Made by a program: the position numbers and the translations under genes
Assembly (NCBI GenBank): GCA_009702205.1
Contig: WLIM01000074.1
Span: 1-5,051, forward strand
Length of the DNA: 5,051 nucleotides
DNA from: Actinomycetota bacterium
Lineage (GTDB): Bacteria; Actinomycetota; Actinomycetes; Nanopelagicales; Nanopelagicaceae
Direction of reading: 5' to 3'
Part shown: piece by piece, positions 1 to 5,051 of the stretch
Numbering within the stretch: position 1 is the stretch's first letter
Layout of the letters: every line of letters starts with the position of its first letter
Notes under the pieces: model-generated
What the model was told of the DNA's origin: nothing
Databases searched by the model: none
Seen by the model: the letters and a program-made list of their open reading frames with translations, nothing else

Positions 1-1152
1 ATCAGCAATCGCGTTATCTATATTCCCGTCATAGATTGGAATTGCCTGGAAATCTGCAAGTTCTTTAGCCTGCGTTAATTCATCTGGGCTCTGGGCATAT
101 GGATCTATCGACCAGAAAGATAGATCAAGTGAGGCTGCCAAATCTTTTAACTCATCGAATGAGCAATATCCACTGCTTTTAAAGTTCGAAACTATTTCGG
201 TTAAATCAATTGGAGCTGTGCCCCCAATTGCAGCGCTAGACCATGATGCTTCTAGGAACTCTTCATTAGTTAGAACTAAATCTGCAGCTCGGGATTTCAA
301 TCTCGATTGATCGATTGTGACAACTTGAAAGGTTTTAGGAAGAAAATCTAAGAGGTTTTTGAAACTTGGTTTTAGGAGAGCAGCAAGTGATTCCATGCCC
401 TCTACGCAAATTCCTTCACTAATCTTGCCCGCCATTTCAGATAGTTGCGGAAATTCGGCGAGTAAATACTTTGCTTTTTCCTTTACATCATCTGATATCA
501 ATAGTTCACGGCCTGGATAAATTATTACTTCATCATTAACATCGGCATAAGTTCGCTGATCTGAGACAAGAAAGAATTGCATCTCATCAATTTCATCGCC
601 AAAGAAATCTATACGAATTGGATGTTCACGATCTGGTGCAAAGAAATCTAAAATTCCACCACGGACTGCAAAATCGCCACGTTTTTCCACCAAGTCAGTT
701 CTGACAAATCCAAAATAACTTAGCCTGGTAGTTAGTTCGGCCATTGAAATTTTCTTACCAACGCTCAGATTTATCAAATCTTCTTGCAAAATATCGCTAA
801 CAATTGGTTGAAGTGCGCCCCGAATTGAAGTAACAACAACCTTGACTTGCGAATTGGAGTTGATTTTGTGCAGCGCACTTATCCGAGCGGTGACAGTGTC
901 GCTTTTTGGACTAAGGCGTTCGTGCGGAAGAGTTTCCCAAGCTGGAAAATTAATTATGACATCGCCTAAATAAGATTTGAGTTCATCTGCTAACTCATCT
1001 GCAATACGCGATGATGGCGTGACTACCAGAATAGGGCTCTGCGAAGCCGCTTTCGCAATTAACAACGATCGAAGCGGAGTTATACAAATTAACGATTGGC
1101 CGCTTTGGGGAGTTGGGGTAGTTGCCCCTTGGAAATTGCTAAGTAGATCCAA
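1..1152 (-). CDS. mfd: Transcription-repair coupling factor Mfd, N-terminal 384 residues (3' end beyond window)
   Basis: Mfd is a cytosolic DNA translocase that removes RNA polymerase stalled at lesions and recruits UvrA. An uninterrupted reading frame of 384 codons runs from 1152 to the left edge. It shows the UvrB-homology module: AWETLPHERLSP at residues 71-82 followed by DTVTAR (85-90), then RGDFAVRGGILDFFAP (158-173) and IRIDFFGDEIDEM (179-191) ending in DQR. As is known for Mfd, the UvrB-like P-loop is lost: residues 20-32 have no GxxGxGKT. The RNA-polymerase-binding domain and the translocase motor lie outside the window. The start is TTG at 1152. In-frame TAA and TGA lie just upstream, TTG is the only usual start codon between them and the conserved region, and it has an ideal ribosome-binding site. 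The N-terminus is about 20-30 residues shorter than I recall for mycobacterial Mfd. Identification is firm; the wording is actinobacterial. Confidence 0.95.
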   Translation of the reverse strand, partial: MDLLSNFQGATTPTPQSGQSLICITPLRSLLIAKAASQSPILVVTPSSRIADELADELKSYLGDVIINFPAWETLPHERLSPKSDTVTARISALHKINSNSQVKVVVTSIRGALQPIVSDILQEDLINLSVGKKISMAELTTRLSYFGFVRTDLVEKRGDFAVRGGILDFFAPDREHPIRIDFFGDEIDEMQFFLVSDQRTYADVNDEVIIYPGRELLISDDVKEKAKYLLAEFPQLSEMAGKISEGICVEGMESLAALLKPSFKNLLDFLPKTFQVVTIDQSRLKSRAADLVLTNEEFLEASWSSAAIGGTAPIDLTEIVSNFKSSGYCSFDELKDLAASLDLSFWSIDPYAQSPDELTQAKELADFQAIPIYDGNIDNAIAD

Positions 1153-1157
1153 CTTCC

Positions 1158-1164
1158 ACCTCCT
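1158..1164 (-). promoter_or_regulatory. Ribosome-binding site of mfd
   Basis: On the minus strand the sequence AGGAGGT, a full match to the 16S anti-Shine-Dalgarno core, lies 5 nt upstream of the TTG codon at 1152. It decides the mfd start. The GTG that overlaps this site is in another frame and reaches a TAG after six codons. Confidence 0.9.
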
Positions 1165-1189
1165 CGTATCCCGTTATCAACGCCAAAAG

Positions 1190-1213
1190 CCCCACATCCA
1201 ATATGGATGGGGG
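1190..1213 (-). promoter_or_regulatory. GC-rich hairpin in the mfd leader, attenuator- or stabiliser-like
   Basis: On the plus strand, CCCC (1190-1193) and CATCCA (1195-1200) pair with TGGATG (1204-1209) and GGGG (1210-1213). The result is a 10-bp stem with one bulged A (1194) and a 3-nt ATA loop. Read as minus-strand RNA, the stem is followed by CUUUUGG, so it resembles an intrinsic terminator with a short U run. It sits between the likely mfd -10 box and the ribosome-binding site, near the predicted 5' end of the mRNA. It could act as an attenuator, a 5' stability hairpin, or a protein site. The structure is plain in the sequence; its function is inference. Confidence 0.5.
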
Positions 1214-1225
1214 TAACTGACGGAA

Positions 1226-1231
1226 ATTATA
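1226..1231 (-). promoter_or_regulatory. Likely -10 box of the mfd promoter
   Basis: The minus strand reads TATAAT exactly at 1231-1226, 73 nt upstream of the mfd start codon, so transcription would begin near 1219. No good TTGACA-like -35 box lies at 16-18 nt spacing (the region reads TCGAAT or GTCGAA). A TG lies two bases upstream of the hexamer, one base off the extended -10 position. In AT-rich DNA an exact hexamer can arise by chance, but its place upstream of mfd fits. Confidence 0.5.
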
Positions 1232-1250
1232 TTCAATTATTTAATTGGAT
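1231..1250. promoter_or_regulatory. Imperfect palindrome between the divergent promoters (candidate operator)
   Basis: CAATTA (1234-1239), a TT spacer, and TAATTG (1242-1247) form a perfect inverted repeat. After one mismatch (T1233/G1248) the flanks AT (1231-1232) and AT (1249-1250) pair again, giving 9-bp arms with one mismatch over 20 bp. It lies just upstream of the mfd -10 box and over the expected -35 region of ppc, where a regulator could touch both promoters. AT-rich palindromes also occur by chance, so the operator role is tentative. Confidence 0.3.
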
Positions 1251-1275
1251 TCGACCACTGCTAAAGACCTGTAAT
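1245..1275 (+). promoter_or_regulatory. Likely ppc promoter, placed for a leaderless transcript
   Basis: TGTAAT at 1270-1275 matches five of six bases of the -10 consensus. Its end is 9 nt before the ppc GTG at 1285, the spacing expected when transcription starts at or beside the start codon. The best -35 candidate is weak: TTGGAT at 1245-1250, with a 19-nt spacer. Leaderless genes are common in actinobacteria, which supports the reading, but no experimental start site is available here. Confidence 0.45.
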
Positions 1276-1284
1276 GATTAGCCA

Positions 1285-3903
1285 GTGAGCGAGCAGACAA
1301 CGCAATTCCAGGCTGATGATGCCGGGCTACGTAGTGATGTCCGCCGACTCGGTGAATTACTTGGAGAGTCATTAGTTCGCCAAGAAGGCAGCGAATTACT
1401 TGAACTAGTTGAAAAGGTCAGAAAAGAAGTCCGCGAAGGTGGCGGGGAAGAAATTCTTTCAAAATTATCTGTTGATCAAAGCGTGCAATTAGTTCGGGCA
1501 TTTAGCAACTATTTCAATTTAGCAAATGTTGCAGAACAAGTTCACCGTGCGAAAGTTTTAGCTGATGAACGTAACAGTGGTGGTTCGTGGCTTACACGCG
1601 CTGTTGATCACATTCTTAAAGTTCAAAGCGAAACTAAAGAATTTACAACGGCAGATATTCAGGGCTGGATAGATAATTTCTCGGTTCGCCCAGTTTTTAC
1701 TGCGCATCCAACTGAGGCTGCACGTCGTTCTGTCTTGAGCAAGATGAATTCAATTGCAGATTTACTTGACCAACCAGCTACTTCAAGGCGCGATCGTAGA
1801 CTTGCAGAAACTATTGACTTGCTTTGGGAGACGGATGAACTTCGTTTAGGTCGACCAGAACCGTTGGATGAAGCAACAAATGCCCTTTATTACTTGGATG
1901 ATCTCTTTAAGTTAACTATTCCAGAAGTTCTAGATGACTTTGCACATGAATTAAAGCGATTAGGCGTAAACGTTTCGCCAACTTCTCGTCCACTTAGTTT
2001 TGGAACTTGGATTGGTGGCGATCGCGACGGCAATCCAAACATCACAGCAAGTGTCACAACTGCGGCAATCACACTTCAAACCGGTCACTTCATTCGCGCT
2101 ATGTCTGGTGCACTGGATCAATTGCGACAAGCACTTTCAGTTTCGACAAGAATTTCTGGTACAACTCCAGAACTCGAAGCATCTGTTGTTAAGGATTTGG
2201 AATTACTTCCAGAAATTGAAGATCGCTTCCGCAGATTAAACGTTGAAGAACCGTACCGATTAAAGGCGACTGCAATTCGCCACAGATTGATTCTTACTCA
2301 ACGCCGACATGCAGTTGGCGGGCCACATGTTTCTGGCCGAGATTATGAAAGCACAGCGCAACTTCTAGCTGATTTGAATTTGATGCGAGATTCTTTGCTT
2401 GCAAATCGTGGTGAACTAATTGCAACAGGTCTATTAGAACGCATTATTCGCACCGTTTCTAGCTTTGGTCTCACACATGCAACCATGGATATCCGTGAAC
2501 ATTCCGATGCCCATCACCATGCTCTGGCCCAAATTGAAAGTGTCGGCCTTGAGAATTTACAAGATCTAGATGAAAGCGCACGCAAAACTTTCGATACCTT
2601 TATTGCAATTCGTGATTTGATAGCAAAATTTGGCCCAGAAGTTATCGAGACTTACATAATTTCAATGACTAAGTCTCATAAAGATGTTCTTGCCGCCGTA
2701 GAGCTTTCGCGAATTACTGGACTTTATGGCCACGTAGGTTTTGCTCCTCTGCTGGAAACAGTGGCGGAACTTCAGGCAGCAGACACAATTTTGGATAATT
2801 TGTTGGGTGATGCAAGTTATCGCGAACTTGTGAAGATGCGCGGAAATATTCAAGAAGTTATGTTGGGATATTCCGATTCAAACAAAGATGCCGGTATTGC
2901 AACTTCGCAATGGGAAATTCATAAAGCGCAACGCAAATTACGTGATATCGCAATTAAGCATGGCGTAACTCTTCGCTTGTTCCATGGTCGTGGTGGTTCT
3001 GTAGGCCGCGGTGGTGGCCCAACATATGACGCACTTATTGCACTTCCTTGGGGATCTATAGACGGTCAAATAAAAATGACTGAACAAGGAGAAGTAATCA
3101 GCGATAAGTATGCGCTGCCATCACTTGCGCGAGAGAATGTTGAACTTGCACTTGCTGCTGCGCTAGAAGCAACAGTTTTAAATCGAGCACCTCGCCAATC
3201 ACCAGAGTCACTTGCAAACTGGGGATCTTGCATGGATGCAATTAGCGAGAACGCCTTTAGGACTTATCGAAAATTAATTGAGCATCCAGATTTGCCGGCA
3301 TATTTCTACTCTTCGACTCCAGTTGAACAATTAGGTGAAATGTTCTTAGGTTCTAGGCCATCCCGCAGACCCGATGCAGCAGGTGGACTTACTTCACTTC
3401 GCGCAATTCCATGGGTATTTGGTTGGACGCAATCACGACAGATTGTGCCTGGTTGGTTCGGTGTTGGCTCTGGTTTAAAGGCAGCCCGTGAAAGTGGCAA
3501 GGGCGATGTAATTGCAGAAATGTTAAATGATTGGCACTTCTTCCGCACCTTCATAAGTAACGTTGAAATGACAATGGCTAAGACAGATTTAGCGATGGCT
3601 AGAAAATATGTAAAGACCCTTGTCGATCCATCACTTCACCATTTCCTCGAAACTATTGAGGCCGAATTTGAATTAACTAAGGCAGAGCTACTTTTAATTA
3701 CAAAGAAGTCTGAATTACTTGGGGATCAACCAATTCTTGCTCGTACTCTTCAAGTTCGAGATGCTTATTTAGCGCCGCTGCATCTACTGCAAATTACGCT
3801 GCTGAATAAAGTTAGAAATGATGAAAATATTGATCCGCTAATTCGCCGGGCGCTACTATTAACAATAAATGGAGTTGCTGCGGGGCTTCGAAATACTGGC
3901 TGA
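1285..3903 (+). CDS. ppc: Phosphoenolpyruvate carboxylase, bacterial type, complete (872 aa)
   Basis: PPC is a cytosolic, divalent-metal-dependent, usually homotetrameric enzyme. It converts phosphoenolpyruvate and bicarbonate to oxaloacetate and phosphate, refilling the TCA cycle. The length is usual for bacteria. Visible signatures are VFTAHPTEAARR (catalytic H141), TWIGGDRDGNPN (241-252), MDIREH (R404), PLLETV (metal ligand E491), VMLGYSDSNKDAG (D531, K534), the LFHGRGGSVGRGGGP loop (H567, R569, R575), FGWTQSRQIVPGW (712-724) and the C-terminal RNTG. By family alignment, the four residues that bind inhibitory aspartate in the E. coli enzyme appear as R575, K766, R825 and N870, so aspartate/malate inhibition is likely. 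The start is GTG at 1285: an in-frame TAG lies two codons upstream, and the conserved N-terminal LRSDVRRLGELLGE begins at residue 15. No Shine-Dalgarno is visible. No frameshift or missing key residue is seen. Confidence 0.97.
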   Translation: MSEQTTQFQADDAGLRSDVRRLGELLGESLVRQEGSELLELVEKVRKEVREGGGEEILSKLSVDQSVQLVRAFSNYFNLANVAEQVHRAKVLADERNSGGSWLTRAVDHILKVQSETKEFTTADIQGWIDNFSVRPVFTAHPTEAARRSVLSKMNSIADLLDQPATSRRDRRLAETIDLLWETDELRLGRPEPLDEATNALYYLDDLFKLTIPEVLDDFAHELKRLGVNVSPTSRPLSFGTWIGGDRDGNPNITASVTTAAITLQTGHFIRAMSGALDQLRQALSVSTRISGTTPELEASVVKDLELLPEIEDRFRRLNVEEPYRLKATAIRHRLILTQRRHAVGGPHVSGRDYESTAQLLADLNLMRDSLLANRGELIATGLLERIIRTVSSFGLTHATMDIREHSDAHHHALAQIESVGLENLQDLDESARKTFDTFIAIRDLIAKFGPEVIETYIISMTKSHKDVLAAVELSRITGLYGHVGFAPLLETVAELQAADTILDNLLGDASYRELVKMRGNIQEVMLGYSDSNKDAGIATSQWEIHKAQRKLRDIAIKHGVTLRLFHGRGGSVGRGGGPTYDALIALPWGSIDGQIKMTEQGEVISDKYALPSLARENVELALAAALEATVLNRAPRQSPESLANWGSCMDAISENAFRTYRKLIEHPDLPAYFYSSTPVEQLGEMFLGSRPSRRPDAAGGLTSLRAIPWVFGWTQSRQIVPGWFGVGSGLKAARESGKGDVIAEMLNDWHFFRTFISNVEMTMAKTDLAMARKYVKTLVDPSLHHFLETIEAEFELTKAELLLITKKSELLGDQPILARTLQVRDAYLAPLHLLQITLLNKVRNDENIDPLIRRALLLTINGVAAGLRNTG

Positions 3904-3904
3904 T

Positions 3905-4471
3905 TTACTTATTAAATTCTTGCTGGGCAAAATCCAAGCCCTTTTCAATTAACTTTTCGATAGCAAGTGCGCCTCTAGCAATGAAATCTTGAAGTTCTTT
4001 CTTCTCTGGTTGGCTAAATGGTTTCAAGACATAATCTGCTGGATCAATTGGGGCTTGTGGTCGACCGATTCCCATGCGCAATCTGAAGTAATCCGGTGAT
4101 GCGAAATTAGTTGTTAGTGATTTCAATCCGTTGTGGCCATTGTCGCCGCCACCTTGCTTGATGCGAATTGTGTTGAAATCAATATCTAGCTCGTCGTGAA
4201 TAACGATCAAATTCTTTGGTGAGACTTTATAAAAGTCAGCAAGAGCTTTAGTTGGGCCACCGCTCTCATTCATATATCCAAGCGTTTTAGCTAGTACAAC
4301 TGGGTGACCTGCTACGCGAATATCCGCGATTTGAGTTTTAGATTTGTGGTTAGAAAATTTCAAACCAGAGGCCAGATAGTCGATAACCATCTGGCCTATG
4401 TTGTGACGAGTAGTTGAGTATTGATCGCCAGTGTTCCCGAGACCGAGAACTAACCAGCGATCATCATTCAT
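3905..4471 (-). CDS. pth: Peptidyl-tRNA hydrolase, complete (188 aa)
   Basis: Pth cleaves the ester bond of peptidyl-tRNAs released early from ribosomes, recycling tRNA in the cytosol; it is usually essential. The length is typical for the bacterial Pth family. Active-site residues are all present: N13 in LGLGNTG, H23 in TRHNIG, N68 in GYMNESGG, D93 in IHDELD, and N114 in the GGGDNGHNGLKS loop, followed by FRLRMGIGRP (129-138). The start is the first in-frame ATG after rplY, at 4471. The 14-nt gap to the rplY stop is AT-rich and has no good Shine-Dalgarno, so translation may depend on coupling to rplY. Co-transcription with rplY, another translation gene, is likely. Its TAA lies one base from the ppc TGA, so the two genes converge without room for a separate terminator. 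Confidence 0.97.
   Translation of the reverse strand: MNDDRWLVLGLGNTGDQYSTTRHNIGQMVIDYLASGLKFSNHKSKTQIADIRVAGHPVVLAKTLGYMNESGGPTKALADFYKVSPKNLIVIHDELDIDFNTIRIKQGGGDNGHNGLKSLTTNFASPDYFRLRMGIGRPQAPIDPADYVLKPFSQPEKKELQDFIARGALAIEKLIEKGLDFAQQEFNK
3925..3945 (+). terminator. Weak candidate terminator for ppc, inside the pth 3' end
   Basis: GGGC (3925-3928) and GCCC (3938-3941) can form a 4-bp GC stem with a 9-nt loop, followed by TTTT (3942-3945) and further T-rich sequence. It starts 22 nt after the ppc stop codon, in DNA that also encodes the Pth C-terminus. The stem is short and no extension pairs, so it may be chance. No better candidate was seen downstream of ppc. Confidence 0.2.
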
Positions 4472-4485
4472 TTTTTATATCTTAA

Positions 4486-5051
4486 TTACTCTTTTGGAGC
4501 GTCGCCAGCAGGTGCAGCATCGCCAGCAGGTGCAGCGCTATCAGCTGCGGCAACTGGAGTTTCTTCAACTGCAGTTGAACGCTCTGAAAGGTGAATAACT
4601 GGCATTTGTGGATCTGAAACCAGTGTTACACCAGCAGGAAGAATTACATCTGATGCATAACGTGATTGACCAGCCATCAAGCCATCCATGTTCAATTCTA
4701 GGAATTGTGGAATAGATGTTGCTTCAGCTTCAACTTCAACTGTGTTGTGCATGTGTTCAAGAATTCCATCAACATCGTGCTTACCTGTTGTGTGTACTGG
4801 AACTTCAACTTTAACGCGCTCACCGCGACGAACAATTACCAAGTCGATGTGTGCAAGAACGCCAGTTAGCGGATTGCGAGTAACAGACTTTGGAAGTGTT
4901 AGTTCAGTCTTGCCATCGAAAACGATGTCTAGAAGAACGTTTGCACTCTTTAGCGCTGCGCCAAGTTCGCGAAGTGGAAGAGCAACGTGTTGAGGTGTTT
5001 CACCGTGACCATAGATAACTGCTGGAACATTGCCAGCACGGCGATCGCGAC
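4486..5051 (-). CDS. rplY: Large ribosomal subunit protein bL25, long CTC form (5' end beyond window)
   Basis: bL25 binds 5S rRNA in the large ribosomal subunit; the long CTC form adds a second beta-rich domain. The frame is open to the right edge, giving 187 visible residues. Only the first 15-20 are likely missing, since the visible part begins in the conserved RDRRAGNVPAVIYGHG segment (residues 1-16). LPLREL (25-30) and HIDLVIVRRGERVKVEVPVH (67-86) mark the 5S-binding domain and its junction. Residues 87-157 are the C-terminal domain. The protein ends in an Ala/Pro/Gly/Asp tail (about 160-187) with two AAPAGD units, likely disordered. The TTG at 4842 is internal, not the start, because conserved sequence continues upstream of it in frame. 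pth follows after 14 nt, an arrangement also known in mycobacteria. I infer glmU and prs may lie further upstream. Confidence 0.95.
   Translation of the reverse strand, partial: RDRRAGNVPAVIYGHGETPQHVALPLRELGAALKSANVLLDIVFDGKTELTLPKSVTRNPLTGVLAHIDLVIVRRGERVKVEVPVHTTGKHDVDGILEHMHNTVEVEAEATSIPQFLELNMDGLMAGQSRYASDVILPAGVTLVSDPQMPVIHLSERSTAVEETPVAAADSAAPAGDAAPAGDAPKE
4502..4537. repeat. Two 18-bp tandem units in the rplY 3' end
   Basis: Units 4502-4519 and 4520-4537 agree at 17 of 18 bases, differing only at the last base. Read on the minus strand they encode the repeated AAPAGD of the bL25 tail. The near identity at synonymous positions suggests a recent in-frame duplication. Confidence 0.85.

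Noticed and set aside
977..1216. A 79-codon plus-strand open frame over the mfd start region
   Set aside because: It lies antisense to the conserved Mfd N-terminus and its control region, and its translation resembles no family I know. The minus-strand frame carries clear Mfd motifs.
1228..1233. TATATT on the plus strand as an alternative ppc -10 box
   Set aside because: It would give a leader of about 45 nt with no Shine-Dalgarno before the GTG, and the region is AT-rich. The TGTAAT at 1270 fits better, though it cannot be excluded.
2018..2025. GCGATCGC octamer, also at 5041-5048, recalling the cyanobacterial HIP1 repeat
   Set aside because: There are only two copies and both fall where Asp and Arg codons adjoin in coding sequence. 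The proteins look actinobacterial, so this is not evidence for a cyanobacterium.
1890..2239. Short open frames on both strands within ppc (1890-2072 minus; 2000-2239 and 2007-2192 plus)
   Set aside because: They overlap highly conserved PPC coding sequence (around GGDRDGNPN) in other frames and show no domain signal.
2662..2853. 63-codon minus-strand frame inside ppc
   Set aside because: Antisense shadow of conserved PPC sequence; no recognisable motif.
3306..3554. 82-codon minus-strand frame inside ppc
   Set aside because: Antisense to the conserved FGWTQSRQIVPGW region; the long frame follows from codon composition of the real gene.
4688..4993. 101-codon plus-strand frame opposite rplY
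   Set aside because: Ser/Thr/Arg-rich translation typical of an antisense shadow; the minus strand encodes well-conserved bL25.

Overview
The window reads as a stretch of ordinary core genome from a low-GC actinobacterium. It holds four protein-coding genes, two of them cut by the window edges. The Mfd fragment and the phosphoenolpyruvate carboxylase (PPC) both carry wording typical of actinobacterial members. An rplY-pth pair close to mfd also recalls the mycobacterial neighbourhood. The sequence is visibly AT-rich and densely packed, and two genes use TTG or GTG starts. Together this suggests a streamlined, possibly freshwater lineage such as Nanopelagicales (acI). That placement is inference from protein wording and composition, not from a marker-gene search.

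Layout: positions 1-1152 (minus) are the N-terminal third of mfd, the transcription-repair coupling factor, running off the left edge. Positions 1153-1284 are a divergent control region of 132 bp. It holds a strong mfd ribosome-binding site, a GC-rich hairpin in the mfd leader, an exact TATAAT on the minus strand, a 20-bp imperfect palindrome, and a likely -10 box for ppc. Positions 1285-3903 (plus) are a complete ppc that appears to be leaderless. Positions 3905-4471 (minus) are a complete pth, whose stop codon is one base from the ppc stop. Positions 4486-5051 (minus) are rplY (bL25, long CTC form), lacking only its first residues beyond the right edge.

How they fit together: rplY and pth are translation genes, 14 nt apart on one strand, and are almost certainly one operon. 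Mfd links stalled RNA polymerase to UvrA-dependent repair and has its own promoter region. PPC replenishes oxaloacetate and sits in the opposite orientation between pth and mfd. No mobile element, CRISPR array, RNA gene, toxin-antitoxin pair, defence gene or clearly novel system is visible. The points worth a second look are all small: the mfd leader hairpin, the palindrome between the divergent promoters, the leaderless ppc start, and the convergent ppc/pth ends. No stretch longer than 300 bases lacks a gene.
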